Below are positions 26,111 to 34,415 of a stretch of DNA of 64,000 nucleotides, piece after piece. The position numbers were made by a program, and so were the translations under genes. The first letter of the stretch is position 1. Each line of letters starts with the position of its first letter. Under the pieces are notes generated by a model that was not told where the DNA came from, did not search any database, and worked only from the letters and a program-made list of their open reading frames with translations. The stretch is from Candidatus Peregrinibacteria bacterium (GTDB taxonomy: Bacteria; Patescibacteriota; Gracilibacteria; UBA1369; 2-02-FULL-48-14): positions 47,209 through 111,208 of the forward strand of contig JABHVW010000015.1 in the NCBI GenBank assembly GCA_018658105.1, read 5' to 3'.

Positions 26111-26120
26111 CTCTCCGCCA
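26111..26120. other. Right attachment site of element 1
   Basis: CTCTCCGCCA repeats the tRNA-Ser(TGA) 3' end. A strong intrinsic terminator follows 15 bp later, as expected for the former tRNA downstream region. Fusing this site to the left end keeps the recombinase frame open. Confidence 0.6.
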
Positions 26121-26135
26121 ATACTTACGAAAAAC

Positions 26136-26161
26136 AAAGACCGCCACTGTGGCGGTCTTTT
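26136..26161. terminator. Intrinsic terminator, probably originally that of tRNA-Ser(TGA)
   Basis: AAAGACCGCC-actgt-GGCGGTCTTT, a perfect 10-bp stem followed by T's. It can act on both strands, and also serves the convergent membrane-protein gene ending at 26189. Confidence 0.85.
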
Positions 26162-26188
26162 AAATATAACAATTAAGTATATTTAGAA

Positions 26189-26623
26189 TTAAGTTAGGGG
26201 AAGTTTAGGCCCTTGACCTGCAAATTTAGTTTCAATGAAGCCCATTAGGCCTCCAATGAAAATTCCATCTAGAAGTGCCCAGAATGGTGACTCAAAGCCC
26301 ATCCATGATACAAGTGATGACTCCATTACTAACTCAAGAGTTTCGTAAGTAAAGAGAACATACATAAGCATGAAAGATGCGCCAATCAATGTGCCTCGAA
26401 CCCACCAAGGCATTTTAAATTCGAGTGCTGGGTGCCTGTCGAAAACTCCCATGAAGCCTGTCATAGCTCCCATGAGAATGAACATCAACAAGGTGCCAAG
26501 CCCAAACATGCTGAACATTGGCATGTCAAAACTTGGTAAAACTAACATGACAATGACACCTACAAGGAGCCCGATGGTTTTACCGATTGCAATGCGACCA
26601 GTAATGGAGTGGAGTTTAAACAT
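26189..26623 (-). CDS. Hypothetical four-helix membrane protein
   Basis: A 144-residue protein with four hydrophobic segments (about 12-30, 40-60, 75-92 and 112-132) and few charged residues between them. Gly pairs in the last segment ('ALLDGIFIGGLMGFIETKF') resemble helix-packing motifs. It is the first host gene after element 1, monocistronic. No known family is recognised. Confidence 0.65.
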   Translation of the reverse strand: MFKLHSITGRIAIGKTIGLLVGVIVMLVLPSFDMPMFSMFGLGTLLMFILMGAMTGFMGVFDRHPALEFKMPWWVRGTLIGASFMLMYVLFTYETLELVMESSLVSWMGFESPFWALLDGIFIGGLMGFIETKFAGQGPKLPLT

Positions 26624-26705
26624 AATAAATATGTTAATAAATAAAAAACTATAGGTATTATACTAAATTCTTATTCTTTTGTAGATAACATTACTTCTGA
26701 GTGAT

Positions 26706-27137
26706 TTACTCCTCACAGTCACCATCATGCGGCAAAGCATCAAATATTTCGCCAGTTGGAAGAACTCTTAATACAACAGGTGTTTGCCCATTTTCTGCAT
26801 CGTTTAATGTATCAGCTACTCTGTCAAAATCTTCAGTGGATTTATCGCCAGGCATCCAATAAAAAGATGATGCTGTGTTGGTGAGTAAACTGCCATCGCC
26901 TGTTACAACCATTGAACTTGTACTTTTAATACATGCGATTTCTGGCCTAGCAGCCATTGATGTGTATGCAGCTCTTGGCAATACTGCAAGGCCTGCGGCC
27001 AAAAGAATTTTGCCTTTATGATTGTAAAGCTGCTCTGCAACAAAGGCTGCAGCTAGTACTGGTGTACCAATTGTATAAACAATAGCTGCTGCCACACAAC
27101 CAAGGTAGCCAGGATCTCTATCAATTGAATCACTCAT
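26706..27137 (-). CDS. Hypothetical membrane-associated protein
   Basis: 143 residues. Hydrophobic segments near residues 11-34 and 42-60 suggest one or two membrane passes. The remainder is a soluble domain with 'STSSMVVTGDGSLLTNT' and 'VVLRVLPTGEIFDALPHDGDCEE', which looks beta-rich. Two cysteines in the soluble part could pair. It is flanked by clear spacers and is probably monocistronic. The family is not recognised. Confidence 0.55.
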   Translation of the reverse strand: MSDSIDRDPGYLGCVAAAIVYTIGTPVLAAAFVAEQLYNHKGKILLAAGLAVLPRAAYTSMAARPEIACIKSTSSMVVTGDGSLLTNTASSFYWMPGDKSTEDFDRVADTLNDAENGQTPVVLRVLPTGEIFDALPHDGDCEE

Positions 27138-27237
27138 GATCTATAAATTTTTAAATTGTCCTAGATATAACATAGGTCTGCATATCAAACAATATTTTAC
27201 GCTGAGGCAAGCGAGTAATTGCCATTTGATAAAAACT

Positions 27238-27263
27238 AAAAAACCACCTTGCGGTGGTCTTTT
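27238..27263 (-). terminator. Intrinsic terminator of the CARDB-protein gene
   Basis: On the minus strand GACCACC-gcaa-GGTGGTTTTTTAG, a short GC-rich stem with a U-run, 20 bp after the stop codon at 27284. Confidence 0.85.
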
Positions 27264-27283
27264 ATGATTGTTAAGCGATTCTC

Positions 27284-28813
27284 TTAGTAAACGAATTCCT
27301 GACAGTTGTTATCTTCGTTGCTTTCGGTAACTATGTTAAGCGTATCTACACAAACTTTAACTGTGCGATCGCCGTGGCGGAAAGCTGGAAGGCCAGATGC
27401 CTCTATCATTGATTCACCGAAGAAATCGTGACTCAAGAAGTAATTATTTGGATAGAATTGTGCTCCGTAATAGTCATCAACGATGTCTGGGTCACCAAAA
27501 GTGTGGATTAATTCGTCGTCGAGGTAAACGTCTGTAAGGATAAGGTCTACTTCGCCATATTCGTATCGAGTGTAAATATCTGCATCAATGTCGATGTCAC
27601 CTGTGTTGTCGATGTAAACATGTTGGCTTGATGGGCTAATACGAGTTGGAACTAAATCTGGGAAATCTACCTCAAGGAAAACTACATCGCGAAGTGTACA
27701 ATTGTTCTCTTCGTCGCGCTCGTCGTATCTACCCTCTTCGTCAATACAGAGTTTTATTGTGCTGTCTTCAGATATTTCAAGATCGAAACTTAGCTCGTCA
27801 TCGCGGAAAGGTGAACCAGGGAATGGCTCAGAGAAATTTGCGATTTTTTCTTCGTTCACATAAACAGTGAAGTCGAAGCTGTCGTATTCTGCCTCTGGAT
27901 CATCTGATAAATGAGTGTTGAAATAACGGAAATATGCTTCGCTAAGTGAAACGTCGTAAGTAAGATAATCCACTCTTAGATCAGGGAGATTTTCTAAACG
28001 AATATCTGTAGCACAGTTGTTTGCTTCATTTTCTTCCATGATTAAGCCCTCGTACCCTTCGTCGCCTTCTTCAAAATATGGATCTGTTGAGCCTGGAGTT
28101 GCGCTTGTTATGCGATCTACACAGAAAGAAAATTCCGTATAACTTGTGTCTAGATCTGTCATTACTAATGTTTGTTCGCCACCTGCACGAAGTGTGTGTG
28201 AATCAAAGACATCATCTGACATGAATTTTTGAGATGGCTCATGGCTCGGGTAATGCTGCCAACCAGTTATTTGAACTGACTCATCGCTTAAAACTAAATC
28301 GCCATCTCCAATATTTTTAACAGTGAACCAAACATTGTTTGTTCCTGGCTCACGCCCATAATCTGAAATCGTAAGGTCTACTAATTGAATTTCTCTTATT
28401 AATTTATTATCTACTTCGCTAGCTTCTGGAATTACATTTTCTGAGTCAACAAAAGCCACCACCGTATATGAGCTGCCATCTGGAAGTACCACTCCTGTAT
28501 CCCATTCGTACTTGCCACCTGCTGGAATTGCTCGTGCTGTTTCTGTTTCACGTACTTCGCCATTAACCGCGAAAGTTAAAGTCACTTCTTCTTCGACTGG
28601 CATCACAGATGAGTTAACAACTGTTACCACTAGTGGTGCATCTACGGATGCTCTTGTAATGTTTAAAACCGCAAGGTTTGGCGCTTTACCGCCTCTTACT
28701 GGTGAGCCTAAACGCCCTTGTAAGTTTGAACCGCTTGAGAAAACAAGGCTTAAACCTGCTGCTACTATTAGCGATACAAGTATGAACCAAAATAGTGATT
28801 TGTTTTTTGCCAT
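27284..28813 (-). CDS. Membrane-anchored CARDB-repeat surface protein
   Basis: An N-terminal hydrophobic segment (7-25) is followed by 'LQGRLGSPVRGG'. About four CARDB-type beta domains come next, each with the 'NxG'/'DNTGD' turn and a conserved closing 'EVDNKLIREI', 'ENEANNCATDI', 'DEENNCTLRD', 'NEDNNCQEF'. CARDB domains are extracellular adhesion folds. Paired Asn-Asn-Cys motifs suggest disulfides or Ca2+-type turns. Highly acidic. It shares the post-membrane 'LQGR' motif with the adjacent 28925-29476 protein, so the two may be processed alike. Confidence 0.82.
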   Translation of the reverse strand: MAKNKSLFWFILVSLIVAAGLSLVFSSGSNLQGRLGSPVRGGKAPNLAVLNITRASVDAPLVVTVVNSSVMPVEEEVTLTFAVNGEVRETETARAIPAGGKYEWDTGVVLPDGSSYTVVAFVDSENVIPEASEVDNKLIREIQLVDLTISDYGREPGTNNVWFTVKNIGDGDLVLSDESVQITGWQHYPSHEPSQKFMSDDVFDSHTLRAGGEQTLVMTDLDTSYTEFSFCVDRITSATPGSTDPYFEEGDEGYEGLIMEENEANNCATDIRLENLPDLRVDYLTYDVSLSEAYFRYFNTHLSDDPEAEYDSFDFTVYVNEEKIANFSEPFPGSPFRDDELSFDLEISEDSTIKLCIDEEGRYDERDEENNCTLRDVVFLEVDFPDLVPTRISPSSQHVYIDNTGDIDIDADIYTRYEYGEVDLILTDVYLDDELIHTFGDPDIVDDYYGAQFYPNNYFLSHDFFGESMIEASGLPAFRHGDRTVKVCVDTLNIVTESNEDNNCQEFVY

Positions 28814-28883
28814 TTGTATTTATTAAGAGCTAAATCGTCTCATTTTAGCATGGCTTATTTGAGGGTCAAAATTTTGTATTTAA

Positions 28884-28907
28884 AAAGAGGCCCCGAAGGA
28901 CCTCTTT
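28884..28907 (-). terminator. Intrinsic terminator
   Basis: AAAGAGG/CCTCTTT stem with loop 'tccttcgggg' and a U-run on the minus strand, 18 bp after the stop at 28925. Confidence 0.8.
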
Positions 28908-28924
28908 AAGATTGGAAATTGAAA

Positions 28925-29476
28925 TTAGTATTGAAGGGTATTACCTACTACTTCTTCACCATCTCTGGTTTTGAATGTAAATACAACTGGATCATCTACA
29001 CCTCCTGCTTCGTCTAGCAACATTCCTGTATCTAGTACCAAAGTGTAAGTTGAAGTTTTAAAAGCGTCTGTAACCAAGTCTTGACTTGCAACAATAGCAA
29101 CCACGGCTTGAGAAGATGAATTTACGGTTACGTAACCCTCACCTACTACTTCACCAAGTGACTTAATACTTGCAAGCATTCCTTCTGCTTCTTCACTAAT
29201 ATTTGCTGAAGCTGCATTAATAGAGAATCCCATTATACTTCCGCTTTCAACCATTGTCTCAGAGTCAACAGAAAAATCTAATATAAATACTTCATCTGAA
29301 GCACTTACCGTATGAGCGCCTGAAGGACTAGCTGGGTTTAATTCGTATTCAACATCAACTATACCTCGGCTAACAATGCGACCTTGTAATTCTTCGCTAT
29401 CTGATTCACTAAGTAAAAGGGCACCTAGTACTACAATAACGAGTACTAAAAGACCAATAATATGGTTCTTTTTCAT
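28925..29476 (-). CDS. Small membrane-anchored exported protein with LQGR motif
   Basis: 183 residues: transmembrane segment 6-24, then 'ESDSEELQGRIVSRG', then a beta-rich soluble domain ('VFILDFSVDSETMVESGSIMGFSI', 'STYTLVLDTGMLLDE', 'PVVFTFKTRDGEEVV') that resembles an Ig-like or SbsA-type fold. It is probably displayed outside the membrane. It lies between the CorC-like gene and the CARDB gene, each with its own terminator. The exact family is not recognised. Confidence 0.65.
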   Translation of the reverse strand: MKKNHIIGLLVLVIVVLGALLLSESDSEELQGRIVSRGIVDVEYELNPASPSGAHTVSASDEVFILDFSVDSETMVESGSIMGFSINAASANISEEAEGMLASIKSLGEVVGEGYVTVNSSSQAVVAIVASQDLVTDAFKTSTYTLVLDTGMLLDEAGGVDDPVVFTFKTRDGEEVVGNTLQY

Positions 29477-29513
29477 GTGGAGGGTGTTAAAAAATAGAAA
29501 AAGTGCCTACAGG

Positions 29514-30773
29514 TTACTCTTTTATCTTTTTAAGTTCAACTTTAAAAATTGTGTGGCGCCACATTTGAGTTACTTTGAAGCTCCAGCCTTCAATTTCTAC
29601 GCTTTGCCCTTTGCGAGGTAGGCGGCCCATTTGCTCAGTGATTAGAAAGCTGACTGTTTTGTATTCTGGGTGGTTGAATTCAAGGCCAGTAAGTTCATGT
29701 AATTCGTCTAGTTCAACACGGCCGCTGAGTTCAAAAACTCCATCGCCTATAGTTTTAATTCTGTCTTCTGTTGAGTCTTCTTCATCTTCGATGTCTCCAA
29801 CTAGCTCTTCAAGAAGATCTTCCATTGTGATTAGGCCGGCTGTTCCGCCGTGTTCATCGATCACGATTGCCATGTGCGTTCGCTTTGTTTTGAACTGATG
29901 AAATAGGTCGTGGATAGGCATGCTGTGCAGCACCTTGAGCGGCGTTGCTGTTTTGATTTGACGCACCGTGAGCTCTTCTGTGTCGTCATCATTATGCATG
30001 CATTTGATAAGCTCTTTGACTGTTAGGATTCCAACAATGTTGTCTACTGTTTCTCTGTAAACCGGGATTCGGCTGTGTGTTTTGTGAATGATAAATTGAG
30101 CTGCCTCAGCAACTGAATGATCTTCTGGCATTGCGTCCATGTGGACACGAGGTGTCATGATTTCTTCGACTCGAATGTCGTTAAACTCAAGTACGTTCTC
30201 GATTAGTTCGCGTTCGTGTTCGTCGATGGTCCCTTCTTCTTCGCCAATTGCTGCCATTGCGATTAACTCTTCGTCGGTTACTTGCTTTTGTTTTTTTGTA
30301 CCCAAAAGGAGTAGAAGGAATTTTACTAGTCCATCTAAGATCCAAATGAGTGGTGTGATAATTATTGCGAACCAAAATAAAATGGGTGCCACTAAAAGTG
30401 AGAGTTTGTTTGCATATGTTGTTGCGAGTGATTTTGGAATAACTTCACCAAAAATTAGCACTACAATTGTTAAGAGCCCTGTTGCAACTCCTACTGCGGC
30501 AGAACCGTAGTAATCTGTCATTAAGAGGGTTGTGAGCGATGCTGCAGTTATGTTCACTAAATTGTTCCCTATCAAAATAGAGATTAGGGTTTTGTGATGA
30601 TGCTTTTTAAGTAAAGCCAGATATTTAGATCCTGGTTTTTTTGAGTCTACAAGTGTGCGGACTTTTGCCGGTGTGATTGTCATTAGGGCAGTTTCGCTGG
30701 CGGAGAAAAATCCGGAGAGAAATAGTAGCCCAATAATGATTAAAATTTGATAATCCATAAGTACGTCGATCAT
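29514..30773 (-). CDS. CNNM/CorC-HlyC family protein (DUF21, CBS pair, CorC_HlyC)
   Basis: A membrane protein of the HlyC/CorC (CNNM) family, linked to magnesium or cobalt transport. The DUF21 domain covers about 1-180 with several transmembrane helices ('LSGFFSASETALM', 'ILIGNNLVNI', 'FGEVIPKSLATTYAN'). Two CBS motifs follow ('VEEIMTPRVHMDAMPED', 'MAIVIDEHGGTAGLITMEDLLEELVGDIEDE'), then a C-terminal CorC_HlyC domain. The start at MIDVLMDYQ (30773) puts the first helix close to the N-terminus; the track starts nine codons earlier. It is possibly co-transcribed with the upstream PrsW and CtpA genes. Confidence 0.9.
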   Translation of the reverse strand: MIDVLMDYQILIIIGLLFLSGFFSASETALMTITPAKVRTLVDSKKPGSKYLALLKKHHHKTLISILIGNNLVNITAASLTTLLMTDYYGSAAVGVATGLLTIVVLIFGEVIPKSLATTYANKLSLLVAPILFWFAIIITPLIWILDGLVKFLLLLLGTKKQKQVTDEELIAMAAIGEEEGTIDEHERELIENVLEFNDIRVEEIMTPRVHMDAMPEDHSVAEAAQFIIHKTHSRIPVYRETVDNIVGILTVKELIKCMHNDDDTEELTVRQIKTATPLKVLHSMPIHDLFHQFKTKRTHMAIVIDEHGGTAGLITMEDLLEELVGDIEDEEDSTEDRIKTIGDGVFELSGRVELDELHELTGLEFNHPEYKTVSFLITEQMGRLPRKGQSVEIEGWSFKVTQMWRHTIFKVELKKIKE

Positions 30774-30811
30774 GTTAGCGGTAACCTGATGAAGACGCAA
30801 GCAGCTAAGAC

Positions 30812-31531
30812 TTAAAAGTATTGAGGCTCTTCTTTAATGCCGGCGTTGGCTTTTTGGATAGAGCGGTTCAAAATGAAGGCCATGTACCCGATAAGTGGGA
30901 AAATCATGTACATGAGCAGCGTGACATTTGTGAAGAGCAGGAGGTCGTAAAGTCCGTGAAAAAACACTGCAGCCATAAGACCTCTTCTTATTAATTTCTT
31001 TTCTTTTTTCTTGTTTTTTTCGAATTTTGCCATGCCAATATAGAAGCCCATTATACCTGAAAATAAGGCGTGGGCGGGTATGGCAGTGAAGCCGCGGAGT
31101 ATGCCAACTTCTATTCCATAATTGAGAGTGTAAAGTATGTTTTCGAATACTGCGAAACCCATACTGGCAAGCACAGCATATGTTATGCCATCCATTATTT
31201 CGTTGAATTTAACGTTTTTGTAGGTGCTGTTTAAAACTACCCAAAGTTTTGCGCCTTCTTCTGGGAGTGCGATTATTAGGAATGGCATTATGATTAGATA
31301 TACATCTAAAAATGGTAGCCTATGTTTTACGAAAAGTTCGAAGAAAACTTCTGCAACTCCTACTGGAAGCGTTACAAGAATTCCGAATAGGAAGGCTTTG
31401 CGCATTAGTTTGAATGGCTCTTTTTCGCCTTTGTCTCGGTGCCAAAAATACCAAATAACTATTGCAACTGGCAGTGTTGCAATTCCAAGAGAAATTAATA
31501 CGTTATATGTAGGGGATAGTGTGTCCATCAT
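30812..31531 (-). CDS. PrsW-family intramembrane metalloprotease
   Basis: 239 residues with about seven membrane segments and complete PrsW motifs: 'LPEEGAKLWVV', 'GFAVFENILY' and 'IPAHALFSGIMG'. A further 'FFHGLYDLLLF' supplies another conserved His. PrsW proteases cut anti-sigma factors in known bacteria. Its ATG overlaps the TGA of ctpA (ATGA), so the two proteases are translationally coupled; regulated proteolysis at the membrane is a likely shared theme. It is shorter than the 5773-6960 paralogue and lacks the C-terminal extension. Confidence 0.88.
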   Translation of the reverse strand: MMDTLSPTYNVLISLGIATLPVAIVIWYFWHRDKGEKEPFKLMRKAFLFGILVTLPVGVAEVFFELFVKHRLPFLDVYLIIMPFLIIALPEEGAKLWVVLNSTYKNVKFNEIMDGITYAVLASMGFAVFENILYTLNYGIEVGILRGFTAIPAHALFSGIMGFYIGMAKFEKNKKKEKKLIRRGLMAAVFFHGLYDLLLFTNVTLLMYMIFPLIGYMAFILNRSIQKANAGIKEEPQYF

Positions 31532-32727
31532 TCAGAAAGTATTTTAATAGCTGCGTCCATTTGTATGTCGTTTTCGCCTTCGATTTCGGCTGGCAACATT
31601 TCTATAACTTGATCTGGCGTCACACCAACGTCGTTAATGCTGATGTCGGCTGGCGTGTACCATTTTGCGATTGTGAGCTTTAAACTAGAGCCATCGCTGA
31701 GATCGTTTAGCTCTTGAACACTTCCCTTTCCAAAACTTTGCGTACCCATAACTGTTGCCCTTTCGTGATCTTGAAGAGCACCGGCTACAATCTCTGAAGC
31801 AGATGCTGATGCACCTGAAATGAGTACAACCATTGGCACTTCTGAAAGCTTACCGTGGCCGCTCGTGTATAAAATTTCATTCTCTTCATTTCTACGCTTT
31901 ACAATAACTGCCTTAACTTCGTCATCGAAAAATTCACTAATTAAGTCGACAGAAACATCAAGGAAACCTCCCCCATTTAAGCGCATGTCTAGAACCAAGC
32001 CGTCTATATTATTTAGGATTGCCTCATTGATTGCTTGGCGAAGTTCTTTAATTGTGTCATCTGAAAATTGGTAAAGCGAGAAGACAGCAATTGTCTTTCC
32101 ATCTTGCTCCTCAAAGCTCCATTCTAAACTTGGGATATCAATTTTTTGTCTAACAATAGATATAACTACAGGTTCGTCCTCACCTTCTCGCAGCATTGTG
32201 AGAGTTACTTCTGTTCCGCGCTCACCTCTAATTAACATAATTGCCTCCCAAAGTGTCATGTCTATAGTTGGCTCGTCGTCGATAAGAAAAATGTGGTCAC
32301 CAGGAAGCACCCCAGCTTTTGACGCTGGCGAATCTTTCAAAGGTGAAACAATGACTAGTCTGTCGTCTTTTGTGGTGAGTTCTGCGCCGATACCTTCGAG
32401 TTCGCCGGTTAGACTGCTTTGAAATTGTTCAGTTTCGTCTGGTGTCATGAAGACTGAATATGGGTCATCTAGTGCGTCGACAAGACCGCGGACTGCACCA
32501 TATGTTAAATCTTCTTCTGCTAGGCCTTCTAGATCAATATATTCGTTTTGAAGCTCGGAATATACATCCCAGAAGATTTCTAGATTTAGGTCTTCAGAGC
32601 CAAGTGTGTTTGCTTGCTTTGTATCTTCTGTATCTGCGGGTGACATTCCGCTTAGAAACCAACCTGCAAGAGCTCCAATAAGAAGCCATGCTATAAAAGT
32701 AGGTTTTGATTTTTCTTGTTTGTACAT
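31528..32727 (-). CDS. ctpA: C-terminal processing peptidase (S41 family, CtpA-like)
   Basis: A secreted or membrane-tethered serine protease. Hydrophobic anchor near 10-27, N-terminal helical part, PDZ domain at about 95-180 ('GIGAELTTKDDRLVIVSPLKDSPASKAGVLPGD'), then the S41 core. The catalytic Ser lies in 'VLISGASASASEIV' (about 309) and the Lys in 'QSFGKGSVQ' (about 332). 399 residues is typical. It ends in TGA in a four-base overlap with PrsW, direct support for TGA as a stop in this genome. The substrate is unknown. Confidence 0.93.
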   Translation of the reverse strand: MYKQEKSKPTFIAWLLIGALAGWFLSGMSPADTEDTKQANTLGSEDLNLEIFWDVYSELQNEYIDLEGLAEEDLTYGAVRGLVDALDDPYSVFMTPDETEQFQSSLTGELEGIGAELTTKDDRLVIVSPLKDSPASKAGVLPGDHIFLIDDEPTIDMTLWEAIMLIRGERGTEVTLTMLREGEDEPVVISIVRQKIDIPSLEWSFEEQDGKTIAVFSLYQFSDDTIKELRQAINEAILNNIDGLVLDMRLNGGGFLDVSVDLISEFFDDEVKAVIVKRRNEENEILYTSGHGKLSEVPMVVLISGASASASEIVAGALQDHERATVMGTQSFGKGSVQELNDLSDGSSLKLTIAKWYTPADISINDVGVTPDQVIEMLPAEIEGENDIQMDAAIKILSE

Positions 32728-32943
32728 GGTGGATTTTTTAAGTATGCCGAAGCATTGTAGCGGATGGCTAGAATGCGTGTAAGTGCAAATGTTACCGTTT
32801 AAGTGTTTGTTCAGGTTTTTTTCAGGAAAAATTCAGCTTTTTTTCAGGTTTTTATAAAGGTCGGTGTGTTAAAAAAGAGAGGCCAATTGATCTTTGATTT
32901 TTATTGCAAAAACGTTTAACCCGCAGTGCAAAGGAGTTATCCT
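32728..32943. other. Intergenic region with a T/A-rich repeated motif
   Basis: Between divergent ctpA and the M23 gene. 'ttcaggtttttttcagg...ttcagctttttttcaggttttt' is a run of four TTCAG-type motifs at about 32810-32853. They could be regulator sites or simple sequence. Promoters for both genes probably lie here. Confidence 0.4.
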
Positions 32944-34239
32944 ATGCTGCATTTGAGCCGAAGGATCATTACGATTCTTCTCACTTTCCTTCTGGTTACC
33001 CTTGTGGGTTGCCAGGCCGACACTACCGAGGGCCAACAGGCTCTTGGTGCAAGTGGCGGTGGAGAACCGAGGCTGACGCTGCCCTTCCCATCTGGAGAGT
33101 ACTGGCAGCTGACGCAGAGCTACGGTGGTTCCAGTCATCAGGACTGGGGCCATGACTACTACGATGACCGCTACGCGCTGGACTTTGCGCAAGTGGGCTG
33201 TAAGCCCTATGGCAAAGATGTGACGCCCATGGCGGCTGGTCAGGTTCGTACTGTGACTACCGGCTATGGTGGTGGCTACGGCAAGTCCGTGGTCGTGGAT
33301 CATGGCGGTGGTTATGCGAGTCGATATGCCCATCTCTCGAAGGTCAATGTCAGTTCCGGCCAGTGGGTCGAGGCTGATGATGTGATCGGCGAGGTCGGGA
33401 ATACCGGCAATGTGCGAGGTACTGCTTGTGGGGATCACCCCGGCACTCACCTGCATGTCGCCTACTACTACCTTGGTGCGGCCGAGGAGCCCGAGCCGCT
33501 TTCTGGCATCTACAGTCTTCAGACTGGGTGCTGGTATGCACGTGAAGGTCAGGAATCCTGTAGTGGAGATCCTGGCTCGTACGGCTCTCCCGGTGGTGAT
33601 TCTTCACCGTCGTCTCATGGAGGCGACTTTGAGGTCACCGATGTTGAGGTTAATCCCAAATATGGTGCAGCGACTGACACGAACTTCGTGTGGTCAGCCA
33701 TCGTGGATAGCCCAGGCGACAAGCCCGATGTGACGCTTTGGGTTCACAATCCAGAGCATGGTGTGGACTACGACTTCGAGATGGAGACCGAGAGTGAAGA
33801 GAACCCTTGGGTCTTCACCTACCGTAAGACGCTCAGCGGAGCGCTGGACTACAGCTACTGGGTTGAGGCCGAGAGCTCGCGTGGACGCGACAGCTCGAGG
33901 CATTATGGCCTGGATGTGGACCGGAGCGACAACGACGCTCCGTGGTACTACAGTTTCTACAACAGGCCGAGTGATGGCGCTGCTGGAAGCAAGCGCTTCA
34001 AGTGGGATGTGATCTTCTATTCGGAAGACAAGCCACAGCTCACTCTGCAGATCGCGAACCCTAGCGACGGTATGGTGTACGACTTCCCCATGACTGTGCG
34101 TGACTATGGTTACGCGCCGTACTGGTTCGGCACCTACTCCAAGTCTCTGCGAGATGAGACGATCTACAGCTACTGGGTAGTGGCTGAGAACAATGACAGC
34201 ACCGATGCGAGTACCGTGTACAGCGTCGAGGCTTACTGA
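32944..34239 (+). CDS. Putative M23/LytM-like lipoprotein, likely acquired
   Basis: A lipoprotein (signal peptide ending 'VTLVGC') with an M23-like domain: 'RYALDFAQVGC', 'PMAAGQVRTVTTGYGGGYGKSVVVDHGGGY', 'YAHLSKV' and 'THLHVAYY'. The first zinc His of the usual HxxxD motif appears replaced by Arg, so it may be inactive or atypical. Two later repeats of about 85 residues ('SYWVEAESS', 'SYWVVAENN') resemble binding modules. I use the ATG at 32944, eight bases after a perfect AAGGAG; the tracked GTG is upstream of it. GC-rich codons and the strong Shine-Dalgarno sequence set it apart from its neighbours and suggest transfer. Confidence 0.75.
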   Translation: MLHLSRRIITILLTFLLVTLVGCQADTTEGQQALGASGGGEPRLTLPFPSGEYWQLTQSYGGSSHQDWGHDYYDDRYALDFAQVGCKPYGKDVTPMAAGQVRTVTTGYGGGYGKSVVVDHGGGYASRYAHLSKVNVSSGQWVEADDVIGEVGNTGNVRGTACGDHPGTHLHVAYYYLGAAEEPEPLSGIYSLQTGCWYAREGQESCSGDPGSYGSPGGDSSPSSHGGDFEVTDVEVNPKYGAATDTNFVWSAIVDSPGDKPDVTLWVHNPEHGVDYDFEMETESEENPWVFTYRKTLSGALDYSYWVEAESSRGRDSSRHYGLDVDRSDNDAPWYYSFYNRPSDGAAGSKRFKWDVIFYSEDKPQLTLQIANPSDGMVYDFPMTVRDYGYAPYWFGTYSKSLRDETIYSYWVVAENNDSTDASTVYSVEAY

Positions 34240-34342
34240 CTCAAAGATAGGCCTAAGTAGCGTGACAAGTCCTAGGGTGAGCCCTATGAATCTTGCGATG
34301 CTTTGAGCTGAAGGCCGCGCCAGAGGTGCGGTGAACTGCTGA

Positions 34343-34371
34343 GCTCCCGCCCGCCGAAGGTGGGTGGGAGC
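34343..34371 (+). terminator. GC-rich hairpin downstream of the M23-like gene
   Basis: GCTCCCgCCC pairs with GGGtGGGAGC around loop 'gccgaaggt'. It has no T-run, which is unusual for this genome and in keeping with foreign origin of the segment. Confidence 0.6.
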
Positions 34372-34415
34372 GAATCACTTGTTATAAATTTATTTATTTT
34401 TTAAACTAAAATTGT

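Larger units (their letters stand above)
14612..26120. mobile_element. Element 1: tRNA-Ser-integrated mobile element with type III R-M cargo
   Basis: About 11.5 kb bounded by 10-bp direct repeats of the tRNA 3' end. It contains serine and tyrosine recombinases, a HTH/zinc-ribbon excisionase-like protein, two DUF5659 proteins, two related small helical proteins, a pseudoknotted RNA candidate, type III Mod and Res, and a DUF3800 gene pair. No conjugation, capsid or portal genes are seen, so it looks like a mobilisable or satellite-type element. The right boundary is less certain than the left because the repeat is short. Confidence 0.72.
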
